Below, in pieces: positions 26,998 to 34,501 of a DNA stretch of 47,264 bases. Under the pieces are notes generated by a model. That model searched no databases and was not told the DNA's origin. It worked only from the letters and a program-made list of their open reading frames with translations. This DNA comes from a virus. Position 1 is the first letter of the stretch, and each line of letters opens with the position of its first letter. The stretch spans positions 1 through 47,264 of the IMG/VR virus record IMGVR_UViG_3300043408_000038, one strand, 5' to 3'. The position numbers were made by a program, and so were the translations under genes.

Positions 26998-27215
26998 CTG
27001 AATACTTTTTCTCTGCTGTAGACCCAGATGGAAGCCATACAAGAACTTCTTTTGAAGCTGAAAGCTGGTTGACTGTTCTAGATAACTTTGTATTGTTCTT
27101 GCGTGGCAAAGGTTTCTACGTAGGTGACCATACTATCGGTGTAAACGCAGCGCATCTTTGCGTAGATAAAAACGAATGTTACCGCTTCACTACGTTCAAT
27201 AAAGAACAAGAATGA
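26994..27215 (+). CDS. hypothetical protein (73 aa)
   Basis: MTEYFFSAVDPDGSHTRTSF, then WLTVLDNFVLFLRGKGFYVG. Overlaps the resolvase stop (ATGA) with AAAGGA upstream. Resembles small phage proteins with the same WxxVLxxFxxFLRGCGF pattern; function unknown. Confidence 0.65.
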   Translation: MTEYFFSAVDPDGSHTRTSFEAESWLTVLDNFVLFLRGKGFYVGDHTIGVNAAHLCVDKNECYRFTTFNKEQE

Positions 27216-27397
27216 AAATCAAAGTAATTAGTTGTAGTAACAAAATACTGTGGTATAGTTCTCGCATCGGAGAAGTCTTTGAAATCTGCAAGGAAGAAGA
27301 AAAGGCTTACTGGTGCCGTGAAGGTGGACAATTCAACTGCCTGAACTGGATACAGAAAACAGACGCTGAAGTTATTAAAGAAAAGGAGTTTACTTGA
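27212..27397 (+). CDS. hypothetical protein (61 aa)
   Basis: MKIKVISCSNKILWYSSRIG, then EEEKAYWCREGGQFNCLNWI. Small beta-strand pattern typical of SH3-like phage proteins. Overlaps both neighbours by 4 nt (ATGA, TTGA types). TGG TATAGT at 27251-27259 could be an internal promoter. Confidence 0.65.
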   Translation: MKIKVISCSNKILWYSSRIGEVFEICKEEEKAYWCREGGQFNCLNWIQKTDAEVIKEKEFT

Positions 27398-28347
27398 AAT
27401 ACGATAAAGATTTGATTGCAGAGATTGTTAACCTAAAGATGCAAGGTTATAAGTCCAGAGCTATTGCTGCTGAACTTGGTATCAGTAAGTCAGGTGTAAA
27501 TGATGCTTACAACCGATGGGTTGAGGAAGGTAAGCCTGTTCTGTACAACCCTGAAGATGTAGCTTTTAAGCAAACAAAACCTAAGATTCTTTTCATTGAC
27601 GTAGAATCAGCAGCAGATATTGCAGCATCATTTGGTCGTTTCAAAGTAAACCTTAGTCAAGATAACATCCTTCGTGAAGGTGGTTGGCTGCTGTCTGTTG
27701 CATGGCGATGGAATGACGAAGAGCAAGTAAATGCCTTGACTCTCACCCCTCAAGAGTCCGTACAGATGCAAGACAGCCGGTTGCTGGCTACTATCTTTGA
27801 TTTGATGGAGCAAGCTGACTTTGTTGTGGCGCACAACGCTGATCGCTTTGATATTCCTTTGATTAAAGCTCGTATGGCAATCAACGGTTTCTCTGCTCCT
27901 CGTAAAGTACGAGTAATTGATACCCTCAAGATTGCAAAGCAGATGAAGTTCAATAGCAATAAACTTGATTCATTGGGTGTAGTCCTTGGTGTAGGTCGTA
28001 AATTGACTCACAGCGGTATTCGCTTGTGGATTGATTGTCAATCAGGTGTTCAACAGGCATTGGACTCTATGCGAGATTACAATGTTCAGGATGTAGAATT
28101 GCTTTACAAGGTGTATCATCAAATCAAGCACTTTGATAACAAAGCACCTAACATGGCAGCTTACTATCAAGATGATAAAGAACGATGCCCTGTCTGTGGT
28201 TCTAAGCATGTAGAACTTACCGGTAATACAATTCTTACCAACTTGTCTAAGTTTGAAGAAGTGCATTGCACTAGCTGCGGTGCTCGGAGTCGTAAACGAA
28301 CAAACTTGCTTGAAAAAGACAAACGAAAGTCTTTATTGTCTAACTAA
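27394..28347 (+). CDS. HTH-DEDD exonuclease-zinc ribbon fusion (317 aa)
   Basis: TTG start after AAAGGAG. Residues 1-45: a Hin/transposase-like HTH (EIVNLKMQGYKSRAIAAELG, ISKSGVNDAYNRW). Residues 65-250: RNase H-like DEDD exonuclease. Its first motif is KILFIDVESAADI, the second DFVVAHNADRFDIPLIKARM, and the third YNVQDVELLYKVY, with Y at the D-x-E/Y spacing. C-terminus: a zinc ribbon, CPVCG and CTSCG separated by about 22 residues. It probably cuts single-stranded ends at specific DNA. Closest known functions: phage-encoded DnaQ-like exonucleases. Confidence 0.8.
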   Translation: MKYDKDLIAEIVNLKMQGYKSRAIAAELGISKSGVNDAYNRWVEEGKPVLYNPEDVAFKQTKPKILFIDVESAADIAASFGRFKVNLSQDNILREGGWLLSVAWRWNDEEQVNALTLTPQESVQMQDSRLLATIFDLMEQADFVVAHNADRFDIPLIKARMAINGFSAPRKVRVIDTLKIAKQMKFNSNKLDSLGVVLGVGRKLTHSGIRLWIDCQSGVQQALDSMRDYNVQDVELLYKVYHQIKHFDNKAPNMAAYYQDDKERCPVCGSKHVELTGNTILTNLSKFEEVHCTSCGARSRKRTNLLEKDKRKSLLSN

Positions 28348-28351
28348 ACTG

Positions 28352-28360
28352 TGCTATAAT
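28352..28360 (+). promoter_or_regulatory. extended -10 promoter (TGC TATAAT) of the nucleotide-metabolism operon
   Basis: ACTGTGCTATAATAGC, 75 nt before the MazG-like gene. The transcript would begin near 28367 and carry the hairpin at 28388-28407 in its leader. Confidence 0.65.
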
Positions 28361-28387
28361 AGCTACTCAGAATAATTAACTTAAGTA

Positions 28388-28407
28388 CCCCGAACGAAAG
28401 TTCGGGG
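28388..28407 (+). promoter_or_regulatory. GNRA-capped leader hairpin
   Basis: CCCCGAAC-GAAA-GTTCGGGG, 8 perfect G/C-rich pairs, followed by ATTCTTTGTCTT. It lies between the promoter at 28352 and the SD. It may be a leaky terminator or attenuator for upstream transcripts, or a 5' stabiliser. Confidence 0.65.
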
Positions 28408-28435
28408 ATTCTTTGTCTTAGAAAGGACGTAACCA

Positions 28436-28951
28436 ATGCATCAACAAAAACCTAACTTTCATGAGTTTACGGTAGAAAACTTCATGGATAGTTGTGAAGT
28501 ATTTAATTACATTGCAGGAAAGCACAATCAAGTTTCATTAAAGGATATTGCAAGGCAGCAGCAACTGATTGAAGAAGAAGTAATCGAGGGTTCTGAAGCT
28601 ATAGTTGATAACAACGCAGTTGAGGTTCTGGATGCTTGTATGGATGTACTGGTTACAACCTTTGGGTTGCTTCAGAAGCTGGAATACCTTGGTGTAGACA
28701 TAAGCAAAGCAATGCAAAAGACAGCAGACAATAACCTAAGCAAGTATTGCAAAACAGAACAAGAAGCCTTTGACACTTCGGATATGTACTTGGCTAAAGG
28801 AATTTCTACCAATATCAAGTACAATTCAGAATTTGATGTATTCGTAATCAAGAATTCAGATACAGGTAAGATTCTAAAGCCTATTAACTTTGTACCCAAT
28901 GACCTTAGTGATTGCGTACCGCAAGAACTTATCTTGAAAGGTTTTGAATGA
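28436..28951 (+). CDS. MazG-like NTP pyrophosphohydrolase
   Basis: 171 aa. HNQVSLKDIARQQQLIEEEV, then EVLDACMDVLVTTFGLLQKL. The EE-x-x-E and E-x-x-D/LDxxxD pairs of the all-alpha MazG/dUTPase fold bind Mg2+. KAMQKTADNNLSKYCKTEQE is typical of phage members. It hydrolyses NTP or dNTP to the monophosphate and PPi; in phages proposed to tune ppGpp or dNTP pools. AAAGGACG SD; ATGA overlap with the next gene. Confidence 0.82.
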   Translation: MHQQKPNFHEFTVENFMDSCEVFNYIAGKHNQVSLKDIARQQQLIEEEVIEGSEAIVDNNAVEVLDACMDVLVTTFGLLQKLEYLGVDISKAMQKTADNNLSKYCKTEQEAFDTSDMYLAKGISTNIKYNSEFDVFVIKNSDTGKILKPINFVPNDLSDCVPQELILKGFE

Positions 28952-29499
28952 ATACAGAAATGAATACAGCATGGACACATAAAGGTAAGCAATATGAGTT
29001 TGTCACTAAGCCTAATTTGTATCAGTCAACGCAGTGCGGTCAGGGTTGCGCCTTTAATGTCGGTGCTGACGATTGTCCTGTCAATGGTAACGGTATTCTG
29101 CATTGCGATACAGACACAAACAAAATCTGGAAGGAGATTAAAATTCTAAAGTCCCCGACTCAAGAAATTAAAGAATTTGAAGTACAGCAGCAAGAGCCGA
29201 AAGGAACCAAATACGATAGCGGTAAAACTCAATGGTGGTATCTGCCTATTGAGCCAATCAAAGAAGTCCTGGCAGTTCTTGAATACGGTGATAAGAAATA
29301 TCCAGATGCTAACGGTACTAATTGGAAGCATGTACCTAATGCTAAGAAGCGTTACTATTCAGCAGCTATGCGGCATCTGACAGCTTGGTTTGAAGGTGAA
29401 AAGAATGACCCTGAAACCAATCGCAGTCACCTTGCTCATGCTTGTACTAATATCTTGTTTTTGTTGTGGTTTGAAATTAAGGGGAAATTCAATGAGTAA
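28948..29499 (+). CDS. DUF5664 dATP/dGTP diphosphohydrolase-like protein
   Basis: 183 aa. The N-terminal 60 residues are Cys-containing (QCGQGCAFNVGADDCPVN) and may bind zinc. The DUF5664 core begins GTKYDSGKTQWWYLPIEPI, then VLEYGDKKYPDANGTNWKHV, YYSAAMRHLTAWFEGE, NDPETNRSHLAHACTNILFL. The family includes dATP/dGTP pyrophosphohydrolases used to adjust purine dNTP pools. No PurZ is seen in the window. Coexpressed with MazG and NrdAB. Confidence 0.78.
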   Translation: MNTEMNTAWTHKGKQYEFVTKPNLYQSTQCGQGCAFNVGADDCPVNGNGILHCDTDTNKIWKEIKILKSPTQEIKEFEVQQQEPKGTKYDSGKTQWWYLPIEPIKEVLAVLEYGDKKYPDANGTNWKHVPNAKKRYYSAAMRHLTAWFEGEKNDPETNRSHLAHACTNILFLLWFEIKGKFNE

Positions 29500-29611
29500 T
29501 TTTGAAATCTTTTATTACACTATTGGTGTACTGCTTGGCGCAGGTGTTATAATCCTAGCAGGATTGGTTGTTAAGAAACAACTCAAAGAACGAAACCCTT
29601 ACTTTGATTGA
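29492..29611 (+). CDS. small single-pass membrane protein (39 aa)
   Basis: MSNFEIFYYTIGVLLGAGVI, then ILAGLVVKKQLKERNPYFD: one helix and a basic tail. AAGGGG SD; overlaps the upstream stop by 8 nt. It contains TGT TATAAT (29545-29553), a possible promoter for the next gene. Confidence 0.6.
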   Translation: MSNFEIFYYTIGVLLGAGVIILAGLVVKKQLKERNPYFD

Positions 29612-29625
29612 AAGGTCATTACACG

Positions 29626-30081
29626 ATGCAAACAGAAGATAAGCAGGTAGAAAATAAACAAAAGACTCTTAGAAAAGTACACCAGAAGGGATTCAGTTTG
29701 ATTTCAGCTAAGATTCATGTAAGTGAAAGTGAAATTGCAATGCAATATCCTGACTATGTATCTGACTGGATTGAAACAAAGCCTTTTAAGTTTCAAGAGA
29801 TTCTATGGGATTTTGGATTGGATTCAACTCAGGAGTACATATTGCAAGAAGTCACATCTCATCGTAATCGCCTAGGCGAGCAAGTTACTTGCGGTAGATA
29901 CTACGGTAATGAACGATTGGATGACGATTGGATTAAATCAGGTTATGCAAGCCAATCAGCTAAGGACAAAGCATTGAATAATAAGTTGTTGGATGAAAGC
30001 TATCGAGCTAGGTATGAAACAGAAGACACTCAAGATTACCTAGAGCGCCGAGATATGTACGATAAGAGTAATAAGGACTGA
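29626..30081 (+). CDS. hypothetical protein (151 aa)
   Basis: MQTEDKQVENKQKTLRKVHQ, then KFQEILWDFGLDSTQEYILQ, SHRNRLGEQVTCGRYYG, ending RRDMYDKSNKD. Charged, mixed fold. TTG at 29608 is an alternative start. No family recognised; its place just before nrdB suggests, but does not show, a link to nucleotide metabolism. Confidence 0.65.
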   Translation: MQTEDKQVENKQKTLRKVHQKGFSLISAKIHVSESEIAMQYPDYVSDWIETKPFKFQEILWDFGLDSTQEYILQEVTSHRNRLGEQVTCGRYYGNERLDDDWIKSGYASQSAKDKALNNKLLDESYRARYETEDTQDYLERRDMYDKSNKD

Positions 30082-30082
30082 T

Positions 30083-31042
30083 ATGGAAAAACACTTAATT
30101 CCAGTTTATGAAGATAAGAACATTATTGAATTTGCAGACCAGCAGTTGAAAATCTTCTGGTTGCCTGAAGAAATTAAAGTTGAGAAAGATGTACAAGATG
30201 TTTTGACAAACTTCTCTGAAGCAGAAAAACACGCTGTGATTACAACCCTTCGATTGTTTAGCCTGTATGAAACTCATGCTGGTGATGAATACTGGGGTAC
30301 TCGCTTCAAAGAAATGTTTAGTGGTGCAGAATATCATCGCATGGCAAGTGTATTTAGCATGTTTGAGTTGGCAGTACATGCTCCGTTTTATAACAAGATC
30401 AACGAACTATTGTATATCAATACCTCTGAGTTTTACACATCATACCAAGACAGCCCTGTACTTAAGGCTCGGATAGATCACATAGGTGAGATGATTTCTG
30501 ACAAAAACGATCTGGTATCACTGGGTTCTTTCTCAATGGTTGAGGGTGTTATCTTGTACAGTAATTTTGCTTTCTTGAAGCACTACCAGTCACAGGGTAA
30601 GAACAAACTAATGAATGTGGTACGAGGCCTCAACTTCAGCGCCCGCGATGAGCACCGGCATGCTGAGGCAAGTGCTTATTGCTTTAGAAAGAAAGCACAG
30701 GATGTTGATGCTGATTATCTTTATAAGGTAGAGCAAAAAATACGAGAGACAGCGCGTAAGATTTACGAGCACGAGTGCGCTATTATTGCGATGCTTTTTG
30801 AAAAGGGAAAAGTAGAAGGCATAACAGCGCATCAACTTGAGAATTTTGTACAATCAAGAATCAATCATTGTCTAAAACAACTTGGATTTTCAAAAGAATA
30901 TGATGTAAAATACAACCCTATATCCGAGTGGTTTTACAAGGGAATCAATGACTATCAGTTCAACGATTTCTTCAGCGGTCAAGGGAACCAATACCACCGG
31001 GTATGGGATGAAACAGCATTTACATGGAAAGGTAACGAATGA
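30083..31042 (+). CDS. nrdB: ribonucleotide reductase class I beta subunit
   Basis: 319 aa. Metal site residues follow the NrdB plan: Glu in LYETHAGDEYW, FELAVHAPFYNKINE (His plus the Tyr four residues later, the radical-Tyr position), GSFSMVEGVILYSNFAF (Glu) and ARDEHRHAEASAY (E-x-x-H). The first E and H are four apart instead of three, as in other phage NrdB I recall (VHAPFYNK type). It generates the radical for NrdA. AAGGACTGAT upstream; ATGA overlap with nrdA. Confidence 0.92.
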   Translation: MEKHLIPVYEDKNIIEFADQQLKIFWLPEEIKVEKDVQDVLTNFSEAEKHAVITTLRLFSLYETHAGDEYWGTRFKEMFSGAEYHRMASVFSMFELAVHAPFYNKINELLYINTSEFYTSYQDSPVLKARIDHIGEMISDKNDLVSLGSFSMVEGVILYSNFAFLKHYQSQGKNKLMNVVRGLNFSARDEHRHAEASAYCFRKKAQDVDADYLYKVEQKIRETARKIYEHECAIIAMLFEKGKVEGITAHQLENFVQSRINHCLKQLGFSKEYDVKYNPISEWFYKGINDYQFNDFFSGQGNQYHRVWDETAFTWKGNE

Positions 31043-33729
31043 GTGACAATCTTTATGATAAACTAAGCGTAGAACGAAAAGACTTGCAGCAACAAGGTCT
31101 TATTCCAGACTGGTACACCACAGCAGGTTGGCAGATGTTCAAATCGAAGTATCTTTATGGCACAGATCGTGCTGTACGTGGTCAGTTTGAACGCATTGCC
31201 AAGACAGCAGCAAAGCATGTACCTACACTGGATGAGGCCGAGACAAAGTTCTTTGATTTGCTATGGAAGGGTTGGTTGTCCCCTAGTACACCTGTACTGG
31301 CTAATATGGGAACAGACCGAGGTATGCCAGTATCATGTTCTGGTACTGTAGTAACAGATAGCATTGACGGTTTCTATAGTAACTTGCATGAAGTTGCAAT
31401 GCTTACCAAGAATGGTTTTGGCACAGCAAGTGACTTGTCTCACATTCGTCCACGAGGTAGTAAGATAAGCGTAGGTGGGAAGGCTTCAGGTGTGCTACCT
31501 GTAATCAAAGAGCATGTGAATGCTATGCGTAACGTAGCACAAGGAACTGCACGTAGAGGTGCATGGGCTGCTTACCTTGATATTGAACATGCAGATTTCT
31601 ATGAGGTTGTTAACTACCTAATGGTTGAACCTGATGATTTTAACATTGGGTGGACTATTAAAGATTCATTTGTTGAGCGTCTGAACAACAATGATCCAGA
31701 TGCCATTAGCAGGTTTCAGAAGGCAATGAAAGCCAAGATGATTCTTGGTAAGGGTTATTTCTTTTTCATTGACAAAGCCAATGCAAAACGTCCTAAAATG
31801 TATGTTGATAAGGGATTGAAAATCAATAATTCTCAGCTTTGTGTGGCGCCAGAAACCCTTATCCTGACAGATGAAGGTTATCAGCAAATTGCTGAACTTG
31901 AGAATGAATCTGTGAATGTTTGGAACGGTAAAGAGTTTTCTAATGTTGTCGTAAAAAAGACTGGTGAGAATCAGAAACTTGTACGGGTTGTTACAAACAG
32001 TGGCTTTGAATTGGAATGCACACCTTATCATAAGTTTTATGTGGCGATTCGTCCAGAAGAAGGCAGTAGGACTATAATCATAGAAAAAAGAGCCAATGAA
32101 TTAAAGTCTGGCGATAAACTTATTAAGTGTGATTTCCCAATTATCCAAGGAACGGAAACCCTCAACCATGCCTATGAAAATGGTTTTTACAGTGCAGATG
32201 GTTGCCTTGAAAAATCTGGACAACGGGTTTACCTATACCATGAAAAGAGGTTGCTGAAAGAACACTTGGATATGTCTATATTCAGAAGTTGGCGCACCGA
32301 TGAAAAGCAAAATAGAGAGTACGGTACAACAAATGTATTGAAAAATAAGTTTTTTGTCCCAAATGGTGACTACACTATAGAATCAAAAATCAAATGGCTA
32401 GAGGGATTCTTTGATGGTGATGGTGTAGTGTGTCGTAACGGTAAAACTCAGAGTATTCAAGGTGGTAGTATAAACAAAAACTTCCTGCTTGACATTCAAA
32501 TGATGTTGCAGACAATGGGTGTATCTTCCAAAGTAACAAAAATGGCTGACGAAGGTATGAGGTCTATGCCAAAAAATGACGGTACAGGAGACACTAAAGA
32601 ATATTTTTGCCAAACCTCTTGGAGAATAATGTTCGGTCAAACAGGTATTGTCACCTTACAGTCTCTTGGTTTTAATCCGAAGCGTCTTAAATTGACAAAT
32701 CACCAGCCTAATCGAGAATGCAGTCAGTTTGTTAAAGTTGTTGAAGTCATTGATGAAGGTCGTGTTGATGATACTTACTGCTTCACTGAAGCAAAACGAG
32801 GCATGGGGGTGTTTAATGGTATCCTGACTGGACAGTGCTCTGAAATCATGCTATTTAACGATGAAGAACATACGTACACTTGTGTACTTTCTTCAATGAA
32901 TGCAGCAAAGTACGACGAATGGAAAGATACAGATGCAGTTTATTGGGCCACCATCTTCCTTGATTGCGTAGCAGAAGAATTTATACACAGAGCTAAATCA
33001 GTTCCAGGACTTGAAAAGGCTGTAAGGTTTACTGAAAAAGGTCGTGCTCTAGGGCTGGGTCTTTGTGGGTTGCACACAGCCTTTATGCAGAGAATGCTAT
33101 CGTTTGAATCCTTTGAGGCTCACATGCTAAGTCAAGAGATTCAGCAACTGATTCATACTCAAGCTACAGAAGCAACTCAAGATATGGCTAAATTACTAGG
33201 TGAACCAGAATGGTGCATTGGTTATGGTGTTCGTAATACGCACTTGATTGCTATTGCTCCAACTAAGAGTACAGCACTTCTCATGGGTGCAGTATCAGAA
33301 GGTATCAACCCTGACCCTGCTATGACATTTGTTCAAACAACATCTGCGGGTGAGATGGATAGAATCAACCCTATTCTGTTGAATCTAATGAAAGAAAAAG
33401 GAGTTTACTCAAAGAAGCACTTGCAAGAGATTACTGACAAGCAGGGTTCGGTTCAGCATGTAGACTGGTTAACAGACGAAGAAAAAGCTGTATTCAAGAC
33501 AGCATTCGAGATCAACCAGAAGGCTGTAGTAAGGATGGCATCTGCTAGAAGTCGTTACATTGACCAATGGCAATCTCTTAATTTGTTCTTCGCAGCAGAT
33601 GAAGACCCTGCATGGATTGCTGAAGTTCACAAAGAAGCATTTGAAGACAAGAACATTCTTGCTCTTTATTATATTTATACTCAAGCAGGAGTGCAAGCGT
33701 CTAAAGGCGAGTGCGAAGCCTGTATGTAA
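31039..33729 (+). CDS. nrdA: ribonucleotide reductase alpha subunit, interrupted by an intein
   Basis: 896 codons; removing the intein leaves a 564-aa NrdA, shorter than the usual ~750 because there is no N-terminal ATP-cone. Catalytic features: SCSGTVVTDSIDG (first redox Cys), NNSQL joined to CSEIMLF (the N-x-C-x-E thiyl-radical motif), YTCVLSSMNAAKYDEW (second redox Cys), LALYYIYTQAG (radical-path Tyr pair) and the C-terminal GECEACM shuttle cysteines. It reduces ribonucleotides with NrdB; the downstream thioredoxin-like protein may be its reductant. Without the cone, overall activity should lack dATP feedback. Confidence 0.93.
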   Translation: MSDNLYDKLSVERKDLQQQGLIPDWYTTAGWQMFKSKYLYGTDRAVRGQFERIAKTAAKHVPTLDEAETKFFDLLWKGWLSPSTPVLANMGTDRGMPVSCSGTVVTDSIDGFYSNLHEVAMLTKNGFGTASDLSHIRPRGSKISVGGKASGVLPVIKEHVNAMRNVAQGTARRGAWAAYLDIEHADFYEVVNYLMVEPDDFNIGWTIKDSFVERLNNNDPDAISRFQKAMKAKMILGKGYFFFIDKANAKRPKMYVDKGLKINNSQLCVAPETLILTDEGYQQIAELENESVNVWNGKEFSNVVVKKTGENQKLVRVVTNSGFELECTPYHKFYVAIRPEEGSRTIIIEKRANELKSGDKLIKCDFPIIQGTETLNHAYENGFYSADGCLEKSGQRVYLYHEKRLLKEHLDMSIFRSWRTDEKQNREYGTTNVLKNKFFVPNGDYTIESKIKWLEGFFDGDGVVCRNGKTQSIQGGSINKNFLLDIQMMLQTMGVSSKVTKMADEGMRSMPKNDGTGDTKEYFCQTSWRIMFGQTGIVTLQSLGFNPKRLKLTNHQPNRECSQFVKVVEVIDEGRVDDTYCFTEAKRGMGVFNGILTGQCSEIMLFNDEEHTYTCVLSSMNAAKYDEWKDTDAVYWATIFLDCVAEEFIHRAKSVPGLEKAVRFTEKGRALGLGLCGLHTAFMQRMLSFESFEAHMLSQEIQQLIHTQATEATQDMAKLLGEPEWCIGYGVRNTHLIAIAPTKSTALLMGAVSEGINPDPAMTFVQTTSAGEMDRINPILLNLMKEKGVYSKKHLQEITDKQGSVQHVDWLTDEEKAVFKTAFEINQKAVVRMASARSRYIDQWQSLNLFFAADEDPAWIAEVHKEAFEDKNILALYYIYTQAGVQASKGECEACM
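31840..32835 (+). mobile_element. intein with LAGLIDADG endonuclease in NrdA (332 aa)
   Basis: Starts CVAPETLILTDEGYQQI (Cys1, block A) and has block B ELECTPYHKFYV (TxxH). DOD-type endonuclease motifs are NGFYSADGCLEK and WLEGFFDGDGVV. The C-terminal block is DDTYCFTEAKRGMGVFNGIL, ending TGQ before Cys+1. The last residue is Gln and the penultimate Gly, instead of the usual His-Asn, so it is a Gln-type intein. The +1 Cys is the thiyl-radical cysteine, so splicing is required for any activity. Confidence 0.93.
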
Positions 33730-33738
33730 AGGAACCAA

Positions 33739-33999
33739 ATGAAACAACTATTTATATTTTCAGCAAACGAATGGTGCAGCGCATGTCAATCATTCAAACC
33801 TATCATTCAAGAAACAAACGTACCCGTAGATCAACTTCGTTGCTTCGATGTAGATGAATCCCCTAATCTAGCAAGGGATTACAACGTAAGAGGTGTACCT
33901 ACAAGTATCTTGCTTGTAGATGGTAAAGAAGTCAATCGTAAAACAGGTATGATGACTTCTAAGCAGTTGATTGAATTCTGCGAAAGTCAAGAGAAGTAA
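33739..33999 (+). CDS. thioredoxin-like protein (86 aa)
   Basis: MKQLFIFSANEWCSACQSFK gives the CxxC active site WCSAC. QLRCFDVDESPNLARDYNVR and GVPTSILLVDGKEV supply the cis-Pro loop. Shorter than E. coli thioredoxin, as in phage glutaredoxin/thioredoxins such as T4 NrdC. A likely electron donor for NrdA, 9 nt upstream. AAAGGAA SD. The last gene of the rightward arm. Confidence 0.88.
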   Translation: MKQLFIFSANEWCSACQSFKPIIQETNVPVDQLRCFDVDESPNLARDYNVRGVPTSILLVDGKEVNRKTGMMTSKQLIEFCESQEK

Positions 34000-34015
34000 C
34001 TTACAAAAGAATAAA

Positions 34016-34047
34016 ACCCCCGAGGCTTACGCTCCGGGGGTCTTTTT
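34016..34047. terminator. bidirectional Rho-independent terminator between convergent arms
   Basis: ACCCCCG...CGGGGGT stem with TCTTTTTG on the plus strand and, read leftward, GGGGGTTTTAT. It stops both the rightward nrd transcript and the leftward late transcript. Confidence 0.9.
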
Positions 34048-34057
34048 GTTTGTGCAT

Positions 34058-34501
34058 TTATTGTCTCAATCCTTTGGAGTAACTAACTCCATTAGGACTA
34101 AAAGTAGCTGTAAGGACTTCTTTTCTATTTTTACCTTCTGAGTAACTCATGTGAATCCAAGTCTGTTCATCAATCAGTTGGTCAAACTCAATACCAGATT
34201 GAATGATGAAGTTGCAGCCTTCTGTAGAAGTCATTCCTTGTATACTGAAGTCAACAGCCTCGCCTTTGCAATGCTGAGATTTAGAAGACCCACCGATGGC
34301 CTTATTTAAGGCTTCAGAGCGATAACCAGAGCTTATGGCTATCACCCTATTTACTTTCTCTCTAAGAGGCTGTAAAGCCCGATTAACCAGCTTCTTGAGG
34401 CTTTCTAAATGCTCAGGAGTTATCTCATTTTCAATACCTTTGCGTATAGCAGTTTGAGATAACAGGAACTCCTGTAGTTCAAAGTTTTTACTTAATTGCA
34501 T
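34058..34501 (-). CDS. peptidase M15 family endolysin (147 aa)
   Basis: Start MQLSKNFELQEFLLSQTAIR, chosen over a longer reading by AAGG upstream. ITPEHLESLKKLVNRALQPL, then ISSGYRSEALNKAIGG, SKSQHCKGEAVDF (the H-x6-D zinc motif) and TWIHMSYSEGKNR (third zinc His). Cleaves peptide cross-links in peptidoglycan (L,D- or D,D-carboxypeptidase type). No signal peptide, so it depends on the upstream holin gene. Overlaps it by 14 nt. Confidence 0.88.
   Translation of the reverse strand: MQLSKNFELQEFLLSQTAIRKGIENEITPEHLESLKKLVNRALQPLREKVNRVIAISSGYRSEALNKAIGGSSKSQHCKGEAVDFSIQGMTSTEGCNFIIQSGIEFDQLIDEQTWIHMSYSEGKNRKEVLTATFSPNGVSYSKGLRQ

Noticed and set aside
28948-29499. Z-genome (2-aminoadenine) phage
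   Set aside because: A DUF5664/MazZ-like protein alone is insufficient; PurZ is not present here, and the polymerase is a generic T7-type enzyme.
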